Source: Veillonella sp. VA142 (GTDB lineage: Bacteria > Bacillota > Negativicutes > Veillonellales > Veillonellaceae). From it: a stretch of 64,000 nt of DNA. A model generated the notes under the pieces. It was not told where the DNA came from and did no database searches. It saw only the letters and a list, made by a program, of their open reading frames with translations. The position numbers and the translations under genes are program-made. Every line of letters starts with the position of its first letter. The stretch's first letter is position 1. This document shows positions 54,058 through 63,923 of this stretch, piece by piece. The stretch is from positions 1 through 64,000 of the forward strand of contig NZ_RQVN01000008.1 of the NCBI RefSeq assembly GCF_003992135.1, in the 5' to 3' direction.

Positions 54058-55446
54058 TTATCGAATTGTTTTTGTGTCATTAAATGCTTCTTGGTCAAAT
54101 GTTCCTTGTAATCGGTCTACTACGATAGCATTTGTCATAGAACCACTTACATTTAACATGGTACGTCCCATATCAACGATAGGATCGACTGCTAAGATTG
54201 GGGAAATAGACCCGAAAAAGGCACCCATACCTGTACCAGACAAGGAGACAGATGCTGCCATAGTCGCCGTGCCAGGTACGCCAGCAATCCCTAAGGATCC
54301 TAAAGCGATAACAATAACGCTCATTACATACATTGTGAAGTCTAATGGCACTCCAGATACACGGGCGATATAGATGATACACAATGCAGGGAAAATGCCT
54401 GCACAGCCTTGCATACCTGCTGTGGTACCAAAGCTTGCTACTGTATTCGCAGTAGCAGGATTAACCCCTAATTTTTTAGTCAATGTTTCTACTGTTAATG
54501 GCAATACGCCCATACTAGAACGGGATGTGAAAGCCAAAATTAGCGCTTCTTTTGCCTTGCGGAAGTACATAATAGGGCTCACACCGAATAGGATCAATAG
54601 AATAGCTTGTACTACCAACATAACCGCTACCCCCACATAGATTAACACAATAAATAAAGCCATATCAGCAATAGCTCCGAACCCTTTTTGTGCTAATGTA
54701 GTAGCCAATAATGCAACTACACCATATGGCATTAAGCCAATGATGAAATCAGCTACCCAGAAAATCACTGTGTATGCTTCATCAAATAATTTTGTCATCA
54801 CTTGTAAATCGGTGGCACCATGTTGTTTAGCAAGTCGTGCAATCCCGCCAATAATAACACCAAATACAACAATAGCAATGACATTTGTTTCTGCCATAGC
54901 ATGCACTGGATTGGCAGGAATTAAAGCACGTAATGTATCAACCACTGGTTTTACTTCACGCATTTTAGAGTCACCAACTACCGCCAAGGTTCCTTCGCCT
55001 AATCCAGTCACTGTGCCTAGCACTAGACCCACGATAGCCGCAATACCTACCATCACTAAAGCGACGATACCTGTGGAGGATACAAGACGTTTTAAATTTG
55101 CATTGGTATCCATATGTAAAATAACATGAACAATAGAAATAAATACTACAGGGATAACAAGCATACGAATTAAATCAATAAATCCGCCCCCGATAAGTGA
55201 GAACCACTTCGTACTTTCTTTAATAAATACTACATCCATCGGGTTTTTAGGGAATCCAGCAATCAATTGCACCGCAACCCCTAACACAGCCCCCACTACA
55301 GTGGCAATCATTACAAGTGTACCAAAGTGAATATTTCTTTTCTGAAGAAAATATACATATCCTAATGCGATAACGAATAGCACCAGTATCCCTATCGTCA
55401 TAGGATCGCTAATCATGAGAAATTGTTTAAAAAATGGCATATCCAT
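54058..55446 (-). CDS. Dicarboxylate/amino acid:cation symporter (DAACS, TcyP-like)
   Basis: A ~462-residue sodium or proton symporter of the glutamate/cystine family with about eight helices and two re-entrant loops. Visible: FIDLIRMLVIPVVFISIVHVI, LTFTSRSSMGVLPLTV-like loop (AFTSRSSMGVLPLTVE), GMQGCAGIFPALCIIYIA and SLGIAGVPGTATMAASVSL. FTSRSS rather than the SSS of GltP suggests the cystine branch (TcyP/TdcP-like). ATG at 55446 follows AAGGAGAATTTGT. Divergent from the LysR gene. Confidence 0.88.
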   Translation of the reverse strand: MDMPFFKQFLMISDPMTIGILVLFVIALGYVYFLQKRNIHFGTLVMIATVVGAVLGVAVQLIAGFPKNPMDVVFIKESTKWFSLIGGGFIDLIRMLVIPVVFISIVHVILHMDTNANLKRLVSSTGIVALVMVGIAAIVGLVLGTVTGLGEGTLAVVGDSKMREVKPVVDTLRALIPANPVHAMAETNVIAIVVFGVIIGGIARLAKQHGATDLQVMTKLFDEAYTVIFWVADFIIGLMPYGVVALLATTLAQKGFGAIADMALFIVLIYVGVAVMLVVQAILLILFGVSPIMYFRKAKEALILAFTSRSSMGVLPLTVETLTKKLGVNPATANTVASFGTTAGMQGCAGIFPALCIIYIARVSGVPLDFTMYVMSVIVIALGSLGIAGVPGTATMAASVSLSGTGMGAFFGSISPILAVDPIVDMGRTMLNVSGSMTNAIVVDRLQGTFDQEAFNDTKTIR

Positions 55447-55776
55447 ACAAATTCTCCTTCCTTTCCAGACTAAACTATAGTCTAACTTACTTTTACGTTC
55501 CTGTACTATACAGGCAACAATACGACTCATTATATCATTCTCAATACACCTTTGTCTATATCCTACTTCTTATATAGGTTTATAGCCATAAGTTATAGTC
55601 TTGAAATATGTAACAATTAATATCATCCCTTAATAAATATAGGAGACGAATTGTAAAATTTATAGTACAATAGAAGAGTAAAGGTTAACAATAAGAGATC
55701 TATTGTACGATGATGTGCGCCCATGAATAGAAATGAACTAACATGACATCTGACTACGTATGTTTAGGAGGATACC
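55447..55776. other. Divergent intergenic region symporter/lysR
   Basis: About 330 bases between opposite-facing genes. AT-rich with a CTATAAC/GTTATAG-type dyad near 55575-55595 that could be a LysR site; promoters not assignable with confidence. Confidence 0.4.
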
Positions 55777-56673
55777 ATGGATACATCTTACTATTATAAT
55801 TTTATCATCTTAGTACAAACGGGGAATATGACGCAAGCAGCAGAGATACTGCATATCACACAACCAGCTTTAAGTAAGCAACTCAAGTACTTAGAAGCAG
55901 AATTTGGTACCCCCTTATTAGTCATCAAACGCGGTCAACGTGGAGCTAGTTTTCATCTGACAGAAGCAGGCCGTATTTTTTATGAAAAAGCACAACAATT
56001 ATGCTCTATCGAAGAGTCTACTTACGCTGATGTAAAACGCCTTAGTTCTGAAGTGGAAGGCACCTTACGTATTGCCTCCTCCGCCTCAAGGTCTACCGCC
56101 TTAATTCAACAATATTTGCATTTCTTTTCTCGTCAATACCCAATGGTGCGTTATGAAATTTATGAAGGATTAATGACCGATGTAACAGAATCCTTATTGA
56201 ATGGTAGCGCTGAAATTGGTTTATGCAATGAGCAAATGGTAGATACCAACAAATTTGATGTTCTCTATACCCAAACAGAGGACTTATATGCGCTGTTTCG
56301 AAAAGATTTATTTTGGACAGACCGTGACTTGGAAAGCATTTCTTGGAAAGATATTTCTAAATGCCCTCTCAGCTTATCTGGTGGGTCTGTGCGCATGCTC
56401 ATGCAAGCACATCACAATGATTTTTCTGCCTTAAATGTCATCTCTGTGACCACCACCAAGAGTTCCGCCATGGAGTGGGCTCAATCTGGACGGACCATCG
56501 CCATTATTCCTATGGATGCACAAGAAACAGTATCTCATCCAGATATGACACGTATTCGCTTATCCGAACTTACAAATACCTTCTATAAAGCATTCATCAC
56601 TATCAAAGGGCAACCTTTATCTATGGTGGCGCAGCAGTTTTTAGAGTTTTACAAAGCACATTCTGGAGAATAA
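55777..56673 (+). CDS. LysR-family transcriptional regulator
   Basis: A 298-residue LTTR. The N-terminal winged HTH is clear (NFIILVQTGNMTQAAEIL, ITQPALSKQLKYLEAEFG), followed by a linker helix and a periplasmic-binding-type effector domain (LRIASSASRSTALIQQYL). ATG follows TAGGAGGATACC. Divergent position suggests control of the symporter at 54-55.4 kb. Effector unknown. Confidence 0.9.
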   Translation: MDTSYYYNFIILVQTGNMTQAAEILHITQPALSKQLKYLEAEFGTPLLVIKRGQRGASFHLTEAGRIFYEKAQQLCSIEESTYADVKRLSSEVEGTLRIASSASRSTALIQQYLHFFSRQYPMVRYEIYEGLMTDVTESLLNGSAEIGLCNEQMVDTNKFDVLYTQTEDLYALFRKDLFWTDRDLESISWKDISKCPLSLSGGSVRMLMQAHHNDFSALNVISVTTTKSSAMEWAQSGRTIAIIPMDAQETVSHPDMTRIRLSELTNTFYKAFITIKGQPLSMVAQQFLEFYKAHSGE

Positions 56674-56684
56674 TATAGTAATAT

Positions 56685-56710
56685 AAAAGGGTCCCAAAGG
56701 ACCCTTTTTT
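56685..56710. terminator. Bidirectional terminator lysR / permease
   Basis: AAAAGGGTCC-CAAA-GGACCCTTTT plus TT between convergent genes. Confidence 0.85.
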
Positions 56711-56719
56711 CATATCCAA

Positions 56720-58045
56720 TTATAATTCTTCTGTTTCTTTGATTAAGCCCCGTTTTTTCTTATTTAGATATAAGAAATACAGTGGCAAGATAATAATACA
56801 ACCACCAAGACCCCAAATCAATTGATTTGGTTTTGCTTGTGCCAACATCCAAAGAGATGTAATGATGGCAATCACAGGGATAATAATACCTCCTGGAATT
56901 TTGTACGGACGCTCTTTATGAGCCCATTTTTTACGGAAAATAATGACAGAAACACAAGTTGGTAAATACTGCGTAAACCGAGATACGGCACTGATAGCTG
57001 CCAATTGAACAAAGCTACCACTCCATGCTAGTAATAAGCTAAATATACCTGTCACAATACATGCTACAACTGGTGTTCCCCAACTAGTACGTTTGGCTAG
57101 TACACTTGGTAACATACCATCTTCTGCCAATGACGTTGCAATACGAGGTCCTAGGAAGGACTGAGCAATGTTAATACCACCCATAGATAACAACGTACCA
57201 GCTAGTACGAAGTACATGCCCCATGGTCCCATAATTTGACCAAATGCCGTTTGCAATGGTGCTTTATCATTAGCAAGGCTATCCCCCATAATACCGATAC
57301 ATACTGCCAATACTAACATATATAGCACAGATACGATGATCATGACCGTAATGATGGCACGAGGTAAATTCTTTTTAGGATTTTCCATATCTTCTGCAGC
57401 TACCGCAATGGCTTCAAATCCAGTATACGCAAAGAATAGCAATATCGCAGTGGCTGCGAATGCTCCCGATACACCTCCATCTGAAAGTTCCACAAAATCT
57501 GGTACAAACGGTGTAAAGTTTGTTCCATTAATGGCAAACAACCCGATGACAATGAAAGCAAATAAAGGCACTAATTTAGATACGGTAATCAAGTTATTCA
57601 GAATTTTAGTCATATTAACGCCAATAATATTAATCACCGTTAATAAGACGATGATAATCGTGGCGATGACATCTTTCATAAAATCCCCAGATAGCGCTGG
57701 AATGGCTGCCCCTAAGGCTGTCGCAAATCCTACTGCCATAACTGCCCAAGCGATGAGTACAACAATCCATTTAAGAACACCTACTTCAAATCCCCAAAAG
57801 TCACCTAAGGAATGTTTTGCGTATAAATATGGTCCTCCATTACGAGTGAAGAATCCCGCTACTTCAGCAAAGCATAAGGCGATACAAATGGCAAGGAATG
57901 CATCAAATAACAGAACCCCTAAACTCGCTGGTCCCATAAGAGCATATGCTTTATTAGGCAATAAGAAAATCCCTGTCCCTACAATAGCGTTAATACCGAG
58001 GAGAACGATACTCCAAAAGCCAAATTTATTATCTTTTTGTTCCAT
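56720..58045 (-). CDS. APC-family amino acid permease
   Basis: A 441-residue amino acid-polyamine-organocation transporter with twelve predicted helices. The substrate-binding unwound segment of helix 1 is GINAIVGTGIFLLP, followed by GPASLGVLLFDAFLAICIAL, GFEAIAVAAEDMENPKKNLPRAI and GGINIAQSFLGPRI. It starts one base after the amidotransferase gene, so the pair may import and degrade a gamma-glutamyl compound or amine. Confidence 0.9.
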   Translation of the reverse strand: MEQKDNKFGFWSIVLLGINAIVGTGIFLLPNKAYALMGPASLGVLLFDAFLAICIALCFAEVAGFFTRNGGPYLYAKHSLGDFWGFEVGVLKWIVVLIAWAVMAVGFATALGAAIPALSGDFMKDVIATIIIVLLTVINIIGVNMTKILNNLITVSKLVPLFAFIVIGLFAINGTNFTPFVPDFVELSDGGVSGAFAATAILLFFAYTGFEAIAVAAEDMENPKKNLPRAIITVMIIVSVLYMLVLAVCIGIMGDSLANDKAPLQTAFGQIMGPWGMYFVLAGTLLSMGGINIAQSFLGPRIATSLAEDGMLPSVLAKRTSWGTPVVACIVTGIFSLLLAWSGSFVQLAAISAVSRFTQYLPTCVSVIIFRKKWAHKERPYKIPGGIIIPVIAIITSLWMLAQAKPNQLIWGLGGCIIILPLYFLYLNKKKRGLIKETEEL

Positions 58046-58046
58046 A

Positions 58047-58772
58047 TTAGACCTCTTTCTTAGCTACCTCTACAAAGTCTTTGAAAATCTCTGCATTCAA
58101 CTCTGTATGACGCATCATTTCTGGATGGAATTGGTACGTACGTAAGTATGGGTAGTCTGTGCCTTCCATAGCTTCTACCACAGTATCTTTAGCACGACCT
58201 ACCACCCGTAAGCCCTCCCCTACTTCTTTTACAATTTGATGATGATGCGAGTTAACCATTACTTCTTCTACGCCAACCATATCAAATAATTTGGAGTCCT
58301 TTTCAATCACCATAGAATGCGTTGGTAATCCTGCTGTTTGATTTTGTGAATGCTTGATTGTCGCAAAAGCAGGTAGATCTTGATACAAGGAACCTTTATG
58401 AGCAACGTTGATAATTTGATGTCCACGGCAAATCCCCATAATAGGAAGCTTGCATTCTTTTGCAAAGTCTAGTAGACGCATATCAAAAATATCTCGTTCT
58501 GGCCAAATCTCCCCCAAAGCACGTTCTGGTTCTTCTCCATAGAATTGAGGTGCAATGTCGTGACCGCCAGAAAGGATGAGCCCATCTAAGCGTTCTACCA
58601 AGGCTTTTAATGTAGTTTCATCTTCTTGAAATGGAATAATCACAGGAATACCACCTGCTTCTACTACAGATTGCACATAATCATCATTCACATAGGATCG
58701 TTTATATCCAGCAAATGGTCCCCCTTGGTCAATCATATGAGAACCTGAGATACCGATTAATGGTTGTTTCAT
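58047..58772 (-). CDS. Gamma-glutamyl-gamma-aminobutyrate hydrolase family (PuuD-like)
   Basis: Class I glutamine-amidotransferase-like hydrolase. PLIGISGSH opening, GLILSGGHDIAPQFYGEEP, nucleophile Cys in PIMGICRGHQIINVA, and the His-Glu partner in YQFHPEMMRHTE. The family cleaves gamma-glutamyl-GABA in putrescine breakdown, but paralogues act on other amides. ATG at 58772 follows GGAGAGGTGTTACTT. Coupled with the APC permease. Confidence 0.88.
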   Translation of the reverse strand: MKQPLIGISGSHMIDQGGPFAGYKRSYVNDDYVQSVVEAGGIPVIIPFQEDETTLKALVERLDGLILSGGHDIAPQFYGEEPERALGEIWPERDIFDMRLLDFAKECKLPIMGICRGHQIINVAHKGSLYQDLPAFATIKHSQNQTAGLPTHSMVIEKDSKLFDMVGVEEVMVNSHHHQIVKEVGEGLRVVGRAKDTVVEAMEGTDYPYLRTYQFHPEMMRHTELNAEIFKDFVEVAKKEV

Positions 58773-58933
58773 AAGTAACACCTCTCCTTACCTATATAGA
58801 GTATACATATAGTACTATGATAAAGCAAAATCTAACATCTGACAAATATAAATATTTAATAAAATAACTTATTACTTAAATATGCTGTAATAACCGTTGT
58901 TATCTAGGAAAGGTAAACCCTAATAGAAAAGTG

Positions 58934-58968
58934 AAAGAGGGCCTAGACAGTAAGTCTGGCCCCCTTTT
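58934..58968 (-). terminator. citF terminator
   Basis: Minus strand AAAAGGGGGCCAGAC/GTCTAGGCCCTCTTT with a five-base loop, shortly after the citF stop. Confidence 0.75.
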
Positions 58969-58984
58969 AATGATAATATGCAGT

Positions 58985-60535
58985 TTATAGCAATGGTTTA
59001 CGTACTACGTCGATGATAGATCCATCACGATATTCGATGATAGCTACTACATCTTTAGGGTCTTGAGATACTTCAATTCCTTCTGGTTTACCAACCATAT
59101 CGTACGCCATTTGTTGTAACTCTTCAATTGTGTAAATTGGCAAGTTAGAATCTTTGAAACGTTCGATCAAATCTTGGCGATTTGGATTGATTGCAATACC
59201 ACGTTCTGTTACCAACACATCGATACTTTCACCTGGTGTGATAACTGTTTCCACGCGTTCACGAATCATTGGCAAACGACCACGAATCAATGGGCATGTA
59301 ATAACAGTTACTTTTGCACCTGCTGCTGTATCGGAGTGACCACCAGAAGCACCCATCAAGATACCATTGGAGTCAGTCATGCAGTTTACATTGAAATCAG
59401 TATCGATTTCTGTAGCACCCAAGAAAACTACGTCTAAGTAGTTTGTCATGCAGTCTATAGTAGGATCTGCATACATGGATGCACTCATTTCGATATGATT
59501 TGGATTAGTATCCAAAGATGCCGCTGCTGTTGTATCAAATGTTTGTGTATCATAGATGGCTTTGATGTGGCCTTTTTCAAGCATGCTTACTAGCACGCCT
59601 GTAGCACCGCCAACGCCAAATCCGCCAACAACGCCTTTTTTCTCTAATTTTTCACCGATAAATTTAGCTACTGCTAATGGAGCTCCGCCAGCGCCCAATT
59701 GGAAGGAGAACCCTTCTTGAATAATACCAGCTTGATCAAGGAATTCAGCCGCCATTTCAGCAATTTTGATTTGTACAGGATTTTTCGTAATCCCTACGGC
59801 ACCAGATGCGATACCTTCTGGGTCACCGATAGCTTCTACTTCAACGATGTAATCTACATCTGTTTGCGGAATGGAGATAGGATATACATAATCAATTAGG
59901 TTGTCTGTTAACAATACAGTTTTATCTGCATAGTGGGAGTCAACCATAGCGTAACCCAAGGCACCGCAAGCAGATTTGCCTTTACGGCCTGTGGCATTAC
60001 CACGGTGGTCACAAGCAGGTACGCCCATGAAAGCTACATCAATGTGAGCTTCTCCAGTGCAAACTGCACGAGCACGTCCACCATGGGAACGAATCACTAC
60101 TGGGCGTTTTAATACGCCTGGGTTCAAGCTTAAGAATTTACCCAATGCATCACGAAGACCAGATGTTTCGATGGCTGTTACTGTACCATCTTTAATCATA
60201 TCGATTAAGAACTCATGACAAGGAGCCAAGGAAGAGTTAAGGATTGTAATATCTTTGATTCCTTTGGCTTGTACACGGTCCATCACAAGTTTCATCACAT
60301 AGTCACCATTACGTAAATGATGGTGGAAGGAAATGGACATACCATCTTTCAAGCCTACTTTTTCAATAGCTTCATCGATGGATCCTAGTAATTTATTTTC
60401 ACCTGGAGTGTGAAGTTTCACTGGTTTACCTGCACGTGTACCAGTTTCTGTCATAGCGAATTGACCTTCATATATACGACGACCTTGAAGGCATTCTAAT
60501 TCCATAGGAATATCGCGACCAATTTTATTTAACAT
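58985..60535 (-). CDS. citF: Citrate lyase alpha subunit (citrate CoA-transferase)
   Basis: Transfers the acyl-carrier thioester to citrate, first half of citrate cleavage. 516 residues from ATG 60535 (GAAGGAGCAGAAATCG ahead). Family sequences: GMSISFHHHLRNGDYV, GALGYAMVDSHYADKTVLLTDN, QLGAGGAPLAVAKFIGE, FGVGGATGVLVSMLE. Starts inside the last codons of citE, so translation is coupled. Last gene of citDEF here. Confidence 0.95.
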   Translation of the reverse strand: MLNKIGRDIPMELECLQGRRIYEGQFAMTETGTRAGKPVKLHTPGENKLLGSIDEAIEKVGLKDGMSISFHHHLRNGDYVMKLVMDRVQAKGIKDITILNSSLAPCHEFLIDMIKDGTVTAIETSGLRDALGKFLSLNPGVLKRPVVIRSHGGRARAVCTGEAHIDVAFMGVPACDHRGNATGRKGKSACGALGYAMVDSHYADKTVLLTDNLIDYVYPISIPQTDVDYIVEVEAIGDPEGIASGAVGITKNPVQIKIAEMAAEFLDQAGIIQEGFSFQLGAGGAPLAVAKFIGEKLEKKGVVGGFGVGGATGVLVSMLEKGHIKAIYDTQTFDTTAAASLDTNPNHIEMSASMYADPTIDCMTNYLDVVFLGATEIDTDFNVNCMTDSNGILMGASGGHSDTAAGAKVTVITCPLIRGRLPMIRERVETVITPGESIDVLVTERGIAINPNRQDLIERFKDSNLPIYTIEELQQMAYDMVGKPEGIEVSQDPKDVVAIIEYRDGSIIDVVRKPLL

Positions 60536-61457
60536 CGATTTCTGCTCCTTCCTCAAGTTCTACTTTGATACCTGCTGCACGGGCTTTATCTACCACGCGT
60601 TGTGCACGTACTACGATAGGACCGTCGATCATTTTACCATCTACAGCGATAACGCCTTTATTATTGCGAAGTGCTTCTGCATAGGAGTTCAACACTTTTA
60701 CAGAATGAGCAATTTCTTTTTCATCTGGCGTGAACACTTCATGGATAATTTTGATTTGGCTTGGGTGAATGCAAGATTTTCCATCGTAACCAAGGGCTTT
60801 AATGAATTCTACTTCTTCACGGAAGCCTTGTGGGTCTTTTACATCGGAGAATACTGTGTCAAGTACACGGATACCTGCTTCACGAGCTGCATGAAGGATC
60901 GTTTGACGAGCAAATAACAATTCATGAGCTGGTTTATGTTTTCCTGTACGAAGGTCAGCACGGTAATCTTCTGCACCAAGAGCGATTGCTACTACACGAG
61001 GACCTTGTGCGATTTCACGTACATTGTATAGACCTTTTACGGATTCGATAGCTACGATAATGTTGATAGTACCTTCTTCCCAACCGTTCGCTTTTTCTAC
61101 TTCTTCAATTTTCTTAGCAACAATTTCCACCTCAGATACATCTTCTGTTTTTGGAAGACGAATTAAGTTAGGTTTTGCTGGTACGATCACATCAAGGTCA
61201 GCATAACCATATGGAGTTTGTGTTGGGTGGTTAATACGAACTACGGTTTCACCTTTGAATTTCAAAGTTTTCAAAGTTTCTGCTGTTAGTAAACGAGCTG
61301 TATCTTTTTCTGTCACAGCTACGGAGTCTTCAATGTCAAACATGATGGAGTCTGCACCGTGGATATCAGCACTGTTGATCATTTTAGGTGTGTTACCTGG
61401 TACGAACATCATGGAACGAGATAAACGTTTTTTTGCTAATTCAGTTAATCGGCTCAT
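60525..61457 (-). CDS. citE: Citrate lyase beta subunit (citryl-CoA lyase)
   Basis: HpcH/HpaI TIM-barrel enzyme that splits citryl-ACP into acetyl-ACP and oxaloacetate. SMMFVPGNTPKMI opening, Mg-binding DSIMFDIEDSVAVTEKD, VVRINHPTQTPYG, IIVAIESVKGLYN, ALGAEDYRADL, and GYDGKSCIHPSQI. 310 residues. Its ATG shares a base with the citD stop. Confidence 0.95.
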   Translation of the reverse strand: MSRLTELAKKRLSRSMMFVPGNTPKMINSADIHGADSIMFDIEDSVAVTEKDTARLLTAETLKTLKFKGETVVRINHPTQTPYGYADLDVIVPAKPNLIRLPKTEDVSEVEIVAKKIEEVEKANGWEEGTINIIVAIESVKGLYNVREIAQGPRVVAIALGAEDYRADLRTGKHKPAHELLFARQTILHAAREAGIRVLDTVFSDVKDPQGFREEVEFIKALGYDGKSCIHPSQIKIIHEVFTPDEKEIAHSVKVLNSYAEALRNNKGVIAVDGKMIDGPIVVRAQRVVDKARAAGIKVELEEGAEIDVK

Positions 61458-61726
61458 TATTCTGCGCTCCCTCTTTCTAATGCACCCAATACACGGGCCT
61501 TAATCGTATAATCCCAAGCTGCTTTATCGATAGCCGTTACTTTCACGCCGTCGAAACCCGCTTCTTTTACCGTAGCTTCGATGAAAGCACGAATATGCTT
61601 ACCATAGGCACGCTCAACTTTAGATTTTAATTCTACTTCAATACCAGATGCAATTGGTTCCACTGTTACCAATACATCATTTTTTTCATCAAAGCCAGCC
61701 ATAGCTGCTTTCACTAGATGTTTCAT
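61457..61726 (-). CDS. citD: Citrate lyase acyl carrier protein (gamma subunit)
   Basis: 89-residue ACP carrying the phosphoribosyl-dephospho-CoA prosthetic group. The attachment Ser is probably in AMAGFDEKNDVLVTVEP / SGIEVEL; typical ends LDDHGALD are replaced by KAAWDYTIKARVLGALERG. First of citDEF. The genes for maturation (citC, citX, citG) are not in the window. Confidence 0.93.
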   Translation of the reverse strand: MKHLVKAAMAGFDEKNDVLVTVEPIASGIEVELKSKVERAYGKHIRAFIEATVKEAGFDGVKVTAIDKAAWDYTIKARVLGALERGSAE

Positions 61727-61848
61727 AGCAAATCCTTTCTCACATAGGGAATATAGTATGAAAAGTCAGAGACCAGTGATATAGAATCACTGGATTCTGA
61801 CTTCATTAACTAAAAATACTGTCTATCCATCTGATAGAACAAGGCTTA

Positions 61849-63270
61849 TCAGATTAAGCCTACAATGGACCACCAAATTGGTCCAAAGCCAAGTGTTACC
61901 ACTAATCCTAGTACAGCAACAACCGCACCGGTTACCCACCATTGACGAACTTCGTTGTAACCTTCACCAAAGATGATTGGGCCAGGGCCACCGCCAAAGT
62001 GAGTGACAGCACCACCAAAAGCATTCGTCATGAAGATCACAAGACCTAATGTCCAAGGGTCAATACCGGCTACTTTACCTACTGTAAAGAACACTGGCAC
62101 CATCGCAGCAATGTATGCACTGCCGGATGCAAACAAGTAACGAACGGCTACGGACAATACCGCGATAACTACAAGAGCTAACATTTCATGATGTCCAAAG
62201 TTCATTTGTGCTTCTAATACCTTTGCTAACCAAATGAAGAAGTCTGCTTTTGTTAAAGCACTGGATAAACCAAGGATACCACCGAACCAGATTAATGTGT
62301 TCCAGCCACCTTTGTTTTGAAGAGCATCTTCCCATTTGATAGCGCCAAATATGTAGCAAGATACCATTGCCACTAAAGCAACTGCTGTAGCATCTAATGC
62401 AAACTTAATGCCTAGCATCGCTAGAATAGATGGCAATGCCCAACCAAGCAAGGATAAGAAGAAGATGGCAATTAATACTTTTTCACCTGTAGATACAGGG
62501 CCTAATTCTGCTAAACCTTCACGAGCAATTTTCTTATTGTCAATTTCTTTCAGTTCAGGTTTATTCAATATATAGGATACGAATGGAGTGATTAATAACA
62601 AGATCAAACCAGGTACGAATAAAGCTACTGCCCATGTTACCCAGTCAATGGAAATACCTAGGATTTTTTTGAAGTAATCCGCTGCTAATGCATTTGGCGC
62701 CATTGCTGTTAAGAATAACAGGGATGTTACTTTTGTTACCATGTATGTGTTGGTCATTAAGTAACGACCTACTTTGTTCGCTGTTTCACCAGGCTCAGAA
62801 CCCAAGGATTTCGCTACGGAGTTCATGATTGGGAATACGATACCACCGCAACGTGCCGTGTTAGATGGTGTAGCGGGGGAAATAATTCCATCCAATAAGG
62901 CAGTCACGTAACCAAGACGAAGTGTAGTATGACCGAAGGCATCGATCATATGGTACGCGATACGACGACCCAAACCTGTTTTTACGAACGCTACGGAAAT
63001 AGAAAATGCCGCGAAAATCAACCAAGTTGTGGTAGAAGCATATCCGGACAATACCTCTTTCGGATTGTTTAAGAATAATGCAGATGCACCAATGGCAGAT
63101 ACTACTGCTACTGGAGCTGGGAATGGCTTTAATACCAAACCAACGATAGCGGCTAAATAAAAGCCAAACAATTTCCAAGCGCCGTCGGCTAAGCCTTCTG
63201 GAGCTGGAGTGAACCAGATTATCAATGGGATAGCCCACGTAATCAAGGCATTGATGATTTTTTTGTTCAT
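61849..63270 (-). CDS. DASS-family anion:Na+ symporter (CitT-like)
   Basis: A ~473-residue divalent anion:sodium symporter with 11-12 helices: NALITWAIPLIIWFTPAPEGL, the SNT-type signatures PATPSNTARCGGIVFPI and MTNAFGGAVTHFGGGPGPIIFGEGY, and TLIWFGGILGLSSALTK. By position before citDEF it may be a citrate/succinate antiporter (CitT), but malate, tartrate or 2-oxoglutarate are possible. ATG at 63270 follows AAGGAGACACAAG. Confidence 0.9.
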   Translation of the reverse strand: MNKKIINALITWAIPLIIWFTPAPEGLADGAWKLFGFYLAAIVGLVLKPFPAPVAVVSAIGASALFLNNPKEVLSGYASTTTWLIFAAFSISVAFVKTGLGRRIAYHMIDAFGHTTLRLGYVTALLDGIISPATPSNTARCGGIVFPIMNSVAKSLGSEPGETANKVGRYLMTNTYMVTKVTSLLFLTAMAPNALAADYFKKILGISIDWVTWAVALFVPGLILLLITPFVSYILNKPELKEIDNKKIAREGLAELGPVSTGEKVLIAIFFLSLLGWALPSILAMLGIKFALDATAVALVAMVSCYIFGAIKWEDALQNKGGWNTLIWFGGILGLSSALTKADFFIWLAKVLEAQMNFGHHEMLALVVIAVLSVAVRYLFASGSAYIAAMVPVFFTVGKVAGIDPWTLGLVIFMTNAFGGAVTHFGGGPGPIIFGEGYNEVRQWWVTGAVVAVLGLVVTLGFGPIWWSIVGLI

Positions 63271-63777
63271 CTTGTGTCTCCTTACTACATAAGATATAAA
63301 AAACATTGCCTATGTTGCTTGCACTCATACTTTCTATAAACGTGAAACTTACTATATCAATAATTATATATAAGGGCGGTTCACCACTTACTAGAATACT
63401 AGAACGTGCAAATGTCTAGGCCTTTCTACGCTCTCATTATATCCAATGATTTCGTAAGGTAAAAATAAAAATCCTTTATAAGGCTTATAAAAAATTTATT
63501 ATTTCTAAAAATTCTTCATATATGCATTTTAGGAATATTCAATAAACTATTGATATTATACAGTCCGCTCATTATTCCTACTAAATTGTTCCACATTTTG
63601 ACAATATATATCTATGATAATTGCTACTTTTATATACATTAATAGTACGTTAATAGTCTTTTAAGCCAATCAAATGTAAGACTTAGGATGCTCTATGCAC
63701 TGTAAAATACTTGGGCACACTGAAAGTGAGAGACACTGATACACAAAATAGTTTAACTACAACAAAGCCCACATGCA
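63271..63777. other. Long intergenic region upstream of the citrate genes
   Basis: About 500 AT-rich bases with no reading frame of note. It should hold the promoter for the DASS carrier and citDEF; I could not fix a convincing -35/-10 pair. Confidence 0.4.
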
Positions 63778-63810
63778 AAGAGAGCACGACTCTATTAGCT
63801 GCGCTCTCTT
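63778..63810 (-). terminator. Hairpin downstream of the partial gene
   Basis: AAGAGAGC/GCTCTCTT (63778-63785 with 63803-63810), with TTTG on the minus strand; plausible terminator for the gene entering from the right. Confidence 0.6.
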
Positions 63811-63923
63811 ATGTAATATCTTATACTTTTATCAACTATAAAGACTGTTCCTCCAGACATGTCAATCTATCTATGTACATAGTTAGAGACATGCTGTTTG
63901 CTTACCATATGTACACCAATTTC

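Noticed and set aside
57336-58145. 269-codon plus-strand frame
   Set aside because: Mirror of the APC permease and amidotransferase; low-complexity Ala/Thr/Asn composition typical of an antisense shadow.
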